A stretch of DNA of 64,000 nucleotides from Labrys miyagiensis (lineage in GTDB: Bacteria > Pseudomonadota > Alphaproteobacteria > Rhizobiales > Labraceae): assembly GCF_030160835.1 (NCBI RefSeq), contig NZ_BSPC01000058.1, forward strand, positions 149,681-213,680, written 5' to 3'. This document shows, in pieces, positions 44,835-52,785 of this stretch. Positions within the stretch are counted from its first letter, which is position 1. Every line of letters starts with the position of its first letter. Both the position numbers and the translations under genes were made by a program. A model generated the notes under the pieces. That model was given only the letters and a program-made list of their open reading frames with translations, was not told where the DNA came from and ran no database searches.

Positions 44835-46559
44835 TCAATTGATACGCTCGCGGCGCCTGCGTGAGGTTCCAGCCTTGGATGCGTACATCCGCGCCTTCTC
44901 CGCACTCATGACTTGGCCGAGATGGAGGCCCTGGAGTAGGTCACAGCCCTCGTTGATTAACCATTGAGCCTGCGGGGCCGTCTCGACCCCCTCGGCCGTC
45001 ACAATCATGTCCAAACCATGCGCCATGCCAATTATTGTCCGCACAATTGTCTGACTTTTCCGTTCTCGCTCGACATCTTGAATGAAGTACCGGTCTATCT
45101 TCAACGAGTCGAAAGGAAAATTCTTGAGATAGCTGAGCGATGAATAGCGTGTGCCGAAGTCGTCCAGGGAGATACGAATGCCCAACACATTAAGCGTGTT
45201 TAGGGTGTCCAGGTTATCGACCGTCTCTTCCAGCAAAACGGATTCGGTTATTTCCAGCTCTATTCGGTCGGCTCTGATACCAGTGCTGTCGATGACCTGG
45301 GCCACGACGTCGGTAAGGGTGCCACTGAGGAACTGGGCTGGTGATAAGTTGACGGCGATACTGAGAGAGTCCGGCCAGGTCATCGCCTGTCGACAAGCCT
45401 CCTCCAACACCCAGCGCCCGATCTCTTCCATCAATCCGTCTGCTTCGGCGATGGGAATGAACACGTTTGGTGTTATCCGTCCAACTTCTGGGTGGTCCCA
45501 GCGAACCAGCGCTTCGAAGCCGACAACCTGTCCCGATGAGCGTAGCAGCGGTTGGTACTCAAGGAGAAGTTCCTGCCGTTCCAACGCCAATCGCAGGCTG
45601 CGCCGGAGATTTTCTCGTTGCTCGATCAAAAGCAACATTGAGCGATTGAAGACCCGGGCACAGCCCCGACCATCTCCCTTGGCGGCATAAAGGGCAATGT
45701 CCGCCGCCTTCATAAGTTCCTCGCCTTGCCCACCATGCTGCGGGCCGAACGCGATGCCAACGCTGGCACCCACGAAGAGTGGCATTTCGTTGATGATAAA
45801 AGGAACCTTGAAAGCATCGACAAGGGCATGCGCCACGCTCTCTGCTTCGCTCGGATCTTTGCCATATTGGATGATCGCAAATTCATCGCCAGCGTAGCGA
45901 TAAGCAGAGTCACCCTCTTGTAGCACGCCGCGTATGCGGTTCGCAGCGAGCTTGAGCAGGGCGTCACCGGTGCCATGTCCCAGTGTATCGTTGACTGACT
46001 TAAAATCATCAAGATCGATCTGAAGCAGAGCTGAACGCTCACGCATACCGTTGCGCGTGGCCAAGATCTCCTTGAGCCGGTCACTCAAGCGTTGCCGATT
46101 TTGAAGACCGGTCAACACGTCGTGGGTAGCCTGGTGCAGCAGCTCGCTATGGTCAGCTTCTGCGGGGGCCATCGCGACTTCCGCTGACTCGATCAGGCCA
46201 ATCCCAGCCGCGGTTGGAAACACGCGGACTTCCACTTCCCGCCTAGATGCTGTGGCAAGGTTGAGGATCGCTGGAGCCTTGGCGAAGAGCGCCCTGTCAA
46301 GCGCCTTCCGAGCATCGCCCGTTGCGAAGTCTGGATAGATGTCGAACAAACTCGCACCGATCGACATCCGATCGCCACGCAAAGTCTTAAGACGCGCTGC
46401 ACACTGCGTAAGCGTCAGCTCACGATCATAGATGGAGACCAACTCGCGCGTATTTTCGAGGAATTCGGGAGGTACCAAGCCACCGTCCGCGACATCGCCG
46501 GCCCTCACTGCTACCTCTTTGGGAAACCTAAACTTTCTCCAAAAGCGGCGCAATTCCAA
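44835..46559 (-). CDS. GGDEF-EAL cyclic-di-GMP enzyme with N-terminal PAS-like domain
   Basis: A 574-residue cytoplasmic protein with no membrane helix. Residues about 15-135 look like a degenerate PAS sensor. The GGDEF domain has RLSDRLKEIL and YRYAGDEFAIIQY; the first Gly of GGDEF is Ala, a variant found in active cyclases. The EAL domain shows FEALVRWDHPEVG, NLSPAQF, ELEITESVLLE, SLDDFGTRYSSLSYL, KIDRYFIQD and EGVET, so all the metal/catalytic positions I can see are present. It begins the signalling operon. Both making and breaking cyclic-di-GMP are possible. Confidence 0.92.
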   Translation of the reverse strand: MELRRFWRKFRFPKEVAVRAGDVADGGLVPPEFLENTRELVSIYDRELTLTQCAARLKTLRGDRMSIGASLFDIYPDFATGDARKALDRALFAKAPAILNLATASRREVEVRVFPTAAGIGLIESAEVAMAPAEADHSELLHQATHDVLTGLQNRQRLSDRLKEILATRNGMRERSALLQIDLDDFKSVNDTLGHGTGDALLKLAANRIRGVLQEGDSAYRYAGDEFAIIQYGKDPSEAESVAHALVDAFKVPFIINEMPLFVGASVGIAFGPQHGGQGEELMKAADIALYAAKGDGRGCARVFNRSMLLLIEQRENLRRSLRLALERQELLLEYQPLLRSSGQVVGFEALVRWDHPEVGRITPNVFIPIAEADGLMEEIGRWVLEEACRQAMTWPDSLSIAVNLSPAQFLSGTLTDVVAQVIDSTGIRADRIELEITESVLLEETVDNLDTLNTLNVLGIRISLDDFGTRYSSLSYLKNFPFDSLKIDRYFIQDVERERKSQTIVRTIIGMAHGLDMIVTAEGVETAPQAQWLINEGCDLLQGLHLGQVMSAEKARMYASKAGTSRRRRERIN

Positions 46560-46848
46560 ATCCCCTGCCGATTCTTAAGATAACCTAAAGCCACTGTAAA
46601 TGTTCACTCGAAACTTCGCACGGCATAAAAGACTTCATATTACCGATTCATAAACAATAAATTTCAGAAAAACTGTCACCGCGCTGCAACAGTTCAAATA
46701 AATAACTAAAGTAGTTTACGTATGGGAATGTATTGATTGGATCAGGGCGCACATTTCTGGCGAAGGAGGATTGGACACCCCGTGCAGTTCCAGTCCTGGG
46801 ATCGCTCCAAAACCGCATTAGTAGCATCACCAATGGAGCGCTAGCGAT
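46560..46848. other. AT-rich divergent region between GGDEF-EAL operon and HxlR gene
   Basis: About 290 bp, AT-rich from 46570 to 46740, probably carrying the promoter of the leftward signalling operon and of the HxlR gene. No gene is seen, although GAAGGAGG at 46761-46768 looks like a ribosome site without a long frame after it. Confidence 0.4.
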
Positions 46849-47319
46849 TTGTCCGCTATTCACCTGCAGAAATTGGACCACCCAGCAGATAGACCCCCTT
46901 ACAATCTCGTTGCCAGACCCCTGGATACGGTCGGGGACTGGTGGTCCCTGCTGATCATTCGTGACGTTTTTGACGGACTGCACCGTTTCGGCGAGTTTCA
47001 GAAAAACCTAGAGCTGGCCAAAAACATCCTCTCAGCACAGCTCCGCAATCTCGTCGACCACGGCATTCTCGATACCATTCCGGCCTCGGATGGCAGCCCC
47101 TATCAGGAGTATGTTCTGACGGAGAAAGGGCGAGGGATGTTTCCGCTGCTGGTCGCGCTGAGGCAATGGGGTGAGGATTTCTTTTTTGCACCCGACGAGT
47201 CGCATGTGCTCCTTGTCGACAAGAAAAAGGGCATGCCGGTGCGAAGGCTGGAACTTCGGTCCCAGGACGGGCGCGTGCTTGGACCAGAAGATGCAATGGT
47301 GACCGCAATCTCTCGATGA
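46849..47319 (+). CDS. HxlR-family transcriptional regulator
   Basis: A 156-residue winged-helix regulator. The start is uncertain: a TTG at 46849 preceded by GGAG is used because no in-frame ATG lies upstream of the domain. Family marks are LDTVGDWWSLLIIRDVFDGL, RFGEFQKNLELAKNILSAQL and YVLTEKGRGMFPLLVALRQW. The usual N-terminal Cys (CPVAR) reads NLVAR. HxlR proteins often respond to reactive aldehydes or quinones. It is convergent with the XRE gene. Confidence 0.88.
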   Translation: MSAIHLQKLDHPADRPPYNLVARPLDTVGDWWSLLIIRDVFDGLHRFGEFQKNLELAKNILSAQLRNLVDHGILDTIPASDGSPYQEYVLTEKGRGMFPLLVALRQWGEDFFFAPDESHVLLVDKKKGMPVRRLELRSQDGRVLGPEDAMVTAISR

Positions 47320-47671
47320 GAGTGGTTCCAACCACGACAGCACTTGTTGCACGGGCTGTCCTGAACAGTGGATCGCGCGATGCAAAGGCACCCGCTGATC
47401 TCGCGTGCTAACCGTCACGGATGAGTCTGAGCATCTGTTGCTTGCTCAGTTCACCCCTGCCGGAACCCTATTCTCCTCGCGCGCGCCAAGCGGGGTACGG
47501 CAGTTGCTGATCAGCGGGGCAGAAATCTCGGCGTCAGTGGCCGACTTCATCTCCTAACTATCGGCTCTTGCTAGAGCAAAGCGCGTTTAAGCGTAAACGC
47601 CGCTTTGCTCTAACTCTTTGTTTCGACGCGTCTTTGCGATTCTTGCCGAGTCCGTCAAATCGCAAAACGCT
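47320..47671. other. Intergenic region with a possible gene remnant and repeat copy C
   Basis: About 350 bp between convergent regulators. A plus-strand frame from GTG 47405 to TAA 47557 encodes 50 residues (including HLLLAQFTPAGTLFSS) with natural composition but no recognised family; it may be a remnant. The right third is the dispersed repeat. Confidence 0.35.
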
Positions 47672-47674
47672 TTA
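47572..47674. repeat. Dispersed double-hairpin repeat, copy C
   Basis: Two adjacent dyads. The first pairs TAGAGCAAAGCG with CGCTTTGCTCTA around CGTTTA/TAAACG. The second pairs TTTGCGATT with AATCGCAAA. Almost identical to the reverse complement of copy B (28230-28332). Its right end CGCTTTA gives the TAA stop (47672-47674) of the XRE gene. Confidence 0.82.
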
Positions 47675-48526
47675 GGGTCCCTCGGCGGACAGGAGACTGT
47701 TCAGTTTCTCCGCCGTCTGATCCGATGTGAGCGGCGTGTAGACCGTCAGCTTGAGCCCAACCTGATCGGTTACAGCCAAGCTGGTGTATTCGAAGGTCAT
47801 GCGCCCTGCTTTGGGGTGCTTGATACGCTTTAGCCCCGTCAGAGACCGCAGAACATCTTGCCGCGACCACCAATGACGAAACTCGGTGCTCACCTTCGTA
47901 AGCTTGGCGATAAGCCGTTCGAACTCCGGATCTCCGACGTATCGGGCACTATCGGCTCGAAACATCGCCAGCACGGTAGGAGCAAGATCGTCCCAATCGG
48001 TCAACAGCTTCCTGTGCGCTTTGTCAGCGAAGACAAGGTGCATGATATTGCGCTCGTCGCCCACGAGCTTTTCGTAGTCCCCAAAGAGAATTGCGGCCGC
48101 CCTATTCCAAGCAAGGATGTCCCAGCGTCGGCCAAGGACGTAAGCGGGTTGCCGCGTCAGGCTGTCAAGCATCCGTCGCAGCGGCTCATCGACCCTCTCT
48201 GGTCCAATTGGACGCGGCTCAGGCGGTGGCCGATCGTTCAAGATGTAGAGGTGCTGCCGTTCGGCGGGATCGAGGCGCAAGGCAGCCGCCAGCGCCGACA
48301 GGACTTCCGGAGAAGGCCGAACATCGCGCCCCTGCTCGAGCCAGGTGTACCAGGTGGCTCCAACCCCTGCGAGGAGCGCCACCTCCTCGCGCCTGAGCCC
48401 CGGCGTGCGACGTCGGAAGCCCTCGGGCAACCCGACGTCGGACGGTGTTAGGCGCTCGCGGCGCGAACGGAGGAAAGCGCCAGACTGACGGCGGCGGGCT
48501 TCGGTGTCGGCAACGGTCACGCTCAT
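47672..48526 (-). CDS. XRE-family regulator with MmyB-like ligand domain
   Basis: A 284-residue regulator. The N-terminal helix-turn-helix shows TPGLRREEVALLAGVGATWY, the well-known signature of this group, then WLEQGRDVRPSPEVL. The C-terminal MmyB-like domain shows AYVLGRRWDILAWNRAAAIL and a late TFEYTSLAV. It is divergent from an SDR across about 70 bp; this XRE-SDR pairing is common, with the regulator controlling the reductase. Its TAA stop lies within repeat copy C. Confidence 0.92.
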   Translation of the reverse strand: MSVTVADTEARRRQSGAFLRSRRERLTPSDVGLPEGFRRRTPGLRREEVALLAGVGATWYTWLEQGRDVRPSPEVLSALAAALRLDPAERQHLYILNDRPPPEPRPIGPERVDEPLRRMLDSLTRQPAYVLGRRWDILAWNRAAAILFGDYEKLVGDERNIMHLVFADKAHRKLLTDWDDLAPTVLAMFRADSARYVGDPEFERLIAKLTKVSTEFRHWWSRQDVLRSLTGLKRIKHPKAGRMTFEYTSLAVTDQVGLKLTVYTPLTSDQTAEKLNSLLSAEGP

Positions 48527-48599
48527 CGCATGATCATAGCAGGATCAATACTAGGATGCTGCTAAAACTGTTTGGCCCTTCTTATCTGAGACATCCTTG

Positions 48600-49469
48600 A
48601 TGGCAGTCGTGGTTCGAAACGGTGACGGCGTGGCAAGAGATAACAAGACGATACTCATTACGGGCTCAACAGACGGGCTGGGACGACGCTTGGCCGAGCG
48701 CCTTGCCAGTCGCGGCACGCACATTCTCGTCCATGGCAGAGATCGGGATCGCGCCGAGCAAGTCTCGGCGGTCATTCGGCGTGCTGGCGGCGCGGCGAGC
48801 CATTACGTCACTGACCTATCATCTCTGTCTGAGGTCCATGGTCTTGCTGAGACGATCAAACGCGATCACGCATCACTGGATATCCTAATAAACAATGCCG
48901 GAATTGGTGTTGGCCGGCATCGCGGCGAACGTCAGATGAGCCAGGATGGCTACGAACTGCGCTTCGCGGTGAATTATCTGTCCGGCTTTCTGCTGACGCG
49001 GCTCCTGCTGCCGATCATGACAAGACGCCCCGGTAGCAAAATTATCAACGTGTCCTCCGCCGGACAGGAGAGAATCGACTTTGGCGACGTCATGCTGACA
49101 CACGGCTACGACGGTCGGCGCGCCTACTGCCAAAGCAAACTCGCTCAGATCATGTTCACCTTCGATCTGGCGCAAGAACTCCATGCATCGGGCGTGACCG
49201 CCAATTGCCTTCACCCCGCCACCTACATGGATACGGCCATGGTGCGCTCGGATGGCATCCGGCCCATGACGTCCGTCGACGAAGGTGCCACCGCAGTCCT
49301 GCAGCTCATCGACAACATCGAGTCCAGCGGAAAAAGCGGGGTTTACTTCGATGGGATGCGGCCCTCGCGCGCTAACGGACAAGCCTACGACGTGACAGCC
49401 CGCGCGCGTCTACGCGCCCTTAGCTTTCAACTCGTCAGCCCGTCCGCACCGGCGCTCGGGGTGCCCTGA
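48600..49469 (+). CDS. Short-chain dehydrogenase/reductase
   Basis: A 289-residue SDR. The ATG at 48600 is used; a TTG at 48597 precedes it in frame. Cofactor motif TGSTDGLGRR, ILINNAGIGVG, and catalytic AYCQSKLAQ (YxxxK) are all present. The group resembles retinol-dehydrogenase/WW-domain-type SDRs. It is divergent from the XRE regulator and 67 bp upstream of another SDR. Confidence 0.9.
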   Translation: MAVVVRNGDGVARDNKTILITGSTDGLGRRLAERLASRGTHILVHGRDRDRAEQVSAVIRRAGGAASHYVTDLSSLSEVHGLAETIKRDHASLDILINNAGIGVGRHRGERQMSQDGYELRFAVNYLSGFLLTRLLLPIMTRRPGSKIINVSSAGQERIDFGDVMLTHGYDGRRAYCQSKLAQIMFTFDLAQELHASGVTANCLHPATYMDTAMVRSDGIRPMTSVDEGATAVLQLIDNIESSGKSGVYFDGMRPSRANGQAYDVTARARLRALSFQLVSPSAPALGVP

Positions 49470-49536
49470 AGCAGCGAACGCCGCGGCAGACGTAATCCGC
49501 CCTTTCACCTCACAGCTCAACGAAGGATAGAAAGCC

Positions 49537-50250
49537 ATGTCGTCTCAACATGTCGTCATTATTGGAGGCTCTTCCGGGATAGGCCTCGCCACCGCACGCC
49601 AGTTGCTCGGCTCGGGCATGCAAGTAACGATCATCGGCCGTAGCGAGCATCGGCTGGCCGAAGCTCGCCAATCGCTGGGAGGTGGGACGTGTGTGGTGTT
49701 GGACGCCGCCGCAACAGATAAGCTCGCCGAAACATTCTCACGGATCGGCGGCTTCGATCATCTTGTGCTCGCCTTCGGCAGCGGCAAGGGACTTGGGCCG
49801 TTCGCTTCGATCAGTCTCTCAGAAGTTCGCGAAGGCTTCGAGGAAAAGGTCTATCCCCAATTTGCCGCCGCCCAGGCCGCCCTTCCTTTCCTGCCTAAGG
49901 ATGGCAGCATCACATTCATTTCATCTGTATCGGCGCACGCAGCCATGCCGGGAACAGCGGGCATCAGCGCAGCGAATGCTGCGGTCGCGTCCCTCGTACC
50001 GATTCTCGCCGCAGAACTGCGGCCGCTTCGGGTGAACAGCGTGTCACCAGGCGTAATCGATACACCGTGGTGGGATTTCCTGCCGCCCGAGCAAAGGAAG
50101 GGTGTCTTTGCCGAATATGCCGGCAAGACGCCGGTCGGTCGGGTTGGAAAACCCGAGGATGTTGCCCAGGCAATCACGTTTGTAATCAAGAACGGCTTCA
50201 TGAGCGGCCACAACATCCTCTGTGATGGCGGATTGCGCTGGGCCTCGTAA
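49537..50250 (+). CDS. SDR-fold protein lacking the catalytic Tyr and Lys
   Basis: A 237-residue SDR-fold protein. The ATG at 49537 follows GAAAGGATAGAAAG. The cofactor motif GGSSGIGLATA is intact, and the C-terminus (KNGFMSGHNILCDGGLRWAS) is typical of the family. The NNAG motif reads AFGSG. At the active site the family YxxxK reads ISAAN (Ile143, Asn147). It may therefore be a non-redox, regulatory or scaffold member, or use other residues. Probably co-transcribed with the preceding SDR. Confidence 0.88.
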   Translation: MSSQHVVIIGGSSGIGLATARQLLGSGMQVTIIGRSEHRLAEARQSLGGGTCVVLDAAATDKLAETFSRIGGFDHLVLAFGSGKGLGPFASISLSEVREGFEEKVYPQFAAAQAALPFLPKDGSITFISSVSAHAAMPGTAGISAANAAVASLVPILAAELRPLRVNSVSPGVIDTPWWDFLPPEQRKGVFAEYAGKTPVGRVGKPEDVAQAITFVIKNGFMSGHNILCDGGLRWAS

Positions 50251-50583
50251 ATAGTCCTGACGCTTACCACGTCGCGGCTGTTCCGCTCCTGACAAACGCA
50301 CGAGCCCGGAGCAATCTGGATGTCGGCGGTGTGTCCCATCAATCCGGCTCGCTGCCCTCAACGAAGACTGAAAGCCGGTCGAGAACAGAAGCGAGGCGAT
50401 CCGGCCCGATCAAGCGCGAATATCGACGCTCCAGCTCTGCCATCACGTCCAGACTATCGAGCATCCGCCTCGTCAAGCATCAACGCCGCCGTCCAAATTT
50501 CCTGATCGGAGTGGCGGCGCTACGGCCAGTAGAACTCGGCATCGAGCCATGGACCTGCTCGAAAAGGGAGACACGTCAACAGC
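50251..50583. other. Intergenic region with a MarR-like remnant
   Basis: About 330 bp between an SDR gene and the HAD gene. The minus-strand frame at 50339-50464 resembles the end of a MarR regulator; nothing else is recognised. Confidence 0.45.
50339..50464 (-). pseudogene. MarR-like regulator, C-terminal remnant
   Basis: About 41 codons ending at TGA 50339-50341 read MAELERRYSRLIGPDRLASV and then LDRLSVFVEG. The pattern (helical, ERRY..LIGPDRLA..LDRL) matches the last helices of MarR-family regulators. The DNA-binding part is absent and the frame closes soon upstream. A short independent ORF from ATG 50464 is the alternative reading. Confidence is limited by length. Confidence 0.4.
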
Positions 50584-51309
50584 TTATCCCTTCGACAACT
50601 GCTCCTGATGTGCCTTGACCAAGTCTGCCATGCTGTCGAACCGGAAATCAACGTGCGGCAACTGGCCGGGATTCATGGTCGCGCCGAACCCCTTCTGTGC
50701 GTGACGGCGATAGATCCAGCAGGAGGCCAGCTTGTAGTCGTTCGCCGGCTTGTGATCGTGGAACATGCTTTCGGCGGTATGGAGGATCTTGTTCCGCTTG
50801 ACGCCGAGGCTGTCCAGCTTTTCCAGCAAGTAGTCGAAATTGCGCGGATTGGGTTTGTAGGAGCCGACATCCTCAGCCGTATAAATCGCGTCGAACTCGA
50901 CTCCGAGCTTCTTGTTGCTGTGACGGAAGGAGTCGTTGTCGACATTCGAGAGAATGACGAGTTTGTAGTGCCTCTTCAGATATTGCAGCGCTCCGGCGGA
51001 ATCCGCGAATGCCGGCCAGTTCTGGACCGACCGACCATATTCGACGCACTCTTCGTGCGTGACCGCGATGCCCCATTCTTCCGCGAGCCTTTTATAGACG
51101 ATCGGCAACAGGTCCTGGTAGCGCTTGGCGGGGGTGTAGAGCTGCTGGCTGGACTCGTGCCGGGCATGGGCCTCAAGAATGGCATCCCGCGTCAGCTCCC
51201 GGGAAACTTTGGTCGTAAGGGGTTTCAAGCCCTCGACCATGCCCGATTCCCAGTCGATGAGCGTGCCGTAGCAATCGAAGGTCAGGGCTTCAAAATCGGT
51301 GAGACGCAT
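50584..51309 (-). CDS. Haloacid dehalogenase type II-like HAD hydrolase (paralogue 1)
   Basis: A 241-residue HAD-superfamily enzyme. The ATG at 51309 follows AAGGAGCAGACA. Motif I is TFDCYGTLIDWE with Asp12 as nucleophile, motif II is VILSNVDND, and motif III/IV is DVGSYKPNPRNFD with Lys. It is annotated in the family as a haloacid dehalogenase, but phosphatase activity is equally plausible. By eye it is about 70% identical to the protein at 56990-57712. It ends the DAO-GabT-HAD operon. Confidence 0.9.
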   Translation of the reverse strand: MRLTDFEALTFDCYGTLIDWESGMVEGLKPLTTKVSRELTRDAILEAHARHESSQQLYTPAKRYQDLLPIVYKRLAEEWGIAVTHEECVEYGRSVQNWPAFADSAGALQYLKRHYKLVILSNVDNDSFRHSNKKLGVEFDAIYTAEDVGSYKPNPRNFDYLLEKLDSLGVKRNKILHTAESMFHDHKPANDYKLASCWIYRRHAQKGFGATMNPGQLPHVDFRFDSMADLVKAHQEQLSKG

Positions 51310-51369
51310 TGTCTGCTCCTTGTATGGCGATTGATTTCGGGCAAGGGACCTATTCCGGTACCGGCTCTG

Positions 51370-52674
51370 TCAGGCGGCGGCGGATATCTTTTCGGAGCCC
51401 AGCGCGGCATCGAGGATTTCGAGGGCCTCGCGGAGCTCGGCCTCCGAAGTCACGAGTGGTGCCAGGAAGCGAACGATGTTGCGGTGGACGCCACATTTGA
51501 TGACAAGCAGTCCGCCTTCGCGAGCCCGATCGATCACCAACTGCGCCCGGTCCGGGTCCGGCTGCCTCGTTTCGCGATCGGCCACGAACTCTATCGCCTG
51601 CATGAAGCCGCGACCGCGCACGGTGCCGATCTCCTCATGCTTGCTCTGCAGTTCGGCCAGCCCCCTACTCAATTGATCGCCAAGACTCTGGGCCTTCTCC
51701 AGGAGGCCATCCTGTTCGAAGGCGTCGAGCACCGCGAGTGCCGCGGCACAGGCAAGCGCGTTGCCGCCATAGGTTCCGCCAAGCCCACCCGGCAAGGGCG
51801 CATCCATGATTTCCGCCTTGCCGACGACGCCGGAAAGAGGGAGACCACCGGCAAGGCTTTTGGCGACAGTCACGAGATCAGGCTGAATACCGGCGTGTTC
51901 GAAGCCAAACATCTTGCCGGTTCTGCCAAATCCCGTCTGGATCTCGTCGCAGATCAACACAATGCCATGGCGTTCCGTGATCGCGCGCAAAGCCTGAAGG
52001 AATTCCGGCGGGGCCGCCAGGAAGCCACCATCGCCTTGCACTGGTTCGATGATGATTGCGGCAACGCGATCGGCGGCAACCTCCGTGGCAAACAGCTCGT
52101 CGAGCGCGGCGAGCGCCATTTCGGTTGTCACGCTGCGATAGTCGTCGGGATAAGCGGCATGGAAGATCTCGCCAGCAAACGGCCCGAAATTCTGCTTGTA
52201 AGGCTGACTCATACCGGTGAGGCTCACGCCCAAAAGCGTGCGTCCATGAAAGCCGCCCCGGAAGGCGATGATCGCCGGACGATTGGTATGTGCACGTGCG
52301 ATCTTGACGGCATTCTCGACGGCTTCCGCACCCGCGGTCAGGAAGATGCTCTTATAGGCAGCGCCCTTGCCGACCAGCCTGTTCAACCGCTCAGCCAGGG
52401 CAATGTAAGGCTCATGGGCCACCACCTGGAAGGCCGTGTGGCTGACGCTCTTGAGCTGTTCGGTTACCGCCGCCACCACGCGCGGATGGTTGTGGCCGAC
52501 ATTCAATACGCCGATGCCACCCACGAAATCGAGATAGCGGCGACCTTCGACGTCCCACATGCAGGCACCCTCGGCATGGGAAGCAACGATCGGATGAGCC
52601 GTCATAACGCCTCGCGCAACGCTGGCGTTACGGGCAGCCAAAAGCTGTGCTGTGGTTCTGGAAGCGGCGGGCAT
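51370..52674 (-). CDS. gabT: 4-aminobutyrate (GABA) aminotransferase
   Basis: A 434-residue PLP enzyme that converts GABA and 2-oxoglutarate to succinate semialdehyde and glutamate. The ATG at 52674 follows AAAAGGGGAGAAC. Marks are MWDVEGRRYLDFVGGIGVLN, SIFLTAGAEAVENAVKIARA, VLICDEIQTGFGRTG and VTVAKSLAGGLPLSGVVG with the PLP-binding Lys. The expected partner GabD, at 54832-56303 on the other strand, is frameshifted. It lies 60 bp upstream of the HAD gene. Confidence 0.92.
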   Translation of the reverse strand: MPAASRTTAQLLAARNASVARGVMTAHPIVASHAEGACMWDVEGRRYLDFVGGIGVLNVGHNHPRVVAAVTEQLKSVSHTAFQVVAHEPYIALAERLNRLVGKGAAYKSIFLTAGAEAVENAVKIARAHTNRPAIIAFRGGFHGRTLLGVSLTGMSQPYKQNFGPFAGEIFHAAYPDDYRSVTTEMALAALDELFATEVAADRVAAIIIEPVQGDGGFLAAPPEFLQALRAITERHGIVLICDEIQTGFGRTGKMFGFEHAGIQPDLVTVAKSLAGGLPLSGVVGKAEIMDAPLPGGLGGTYGGNALACAAALAVLDAFEQDGLLEKAQSLGDQLSRGLAELQSKHEEIGTVRGRGFMQAIEFVADRETRQPDPDRAQLVIDRAREGGLLVIKCGVHRNIVRFLAPLVTSEAELREALEILDAALGSEKISAAA

Positions 52675-52785
52675 CGGCAGTTCTCCCCTTTTGCGAGCGT
52701 CGTTTCGCTCGCCATCTGGAACCAGACGGTAGTCGAGGAAGACCAGTGCAAGGTGCCGAAGATCGGCCGAATTCGGAATTTTCGC

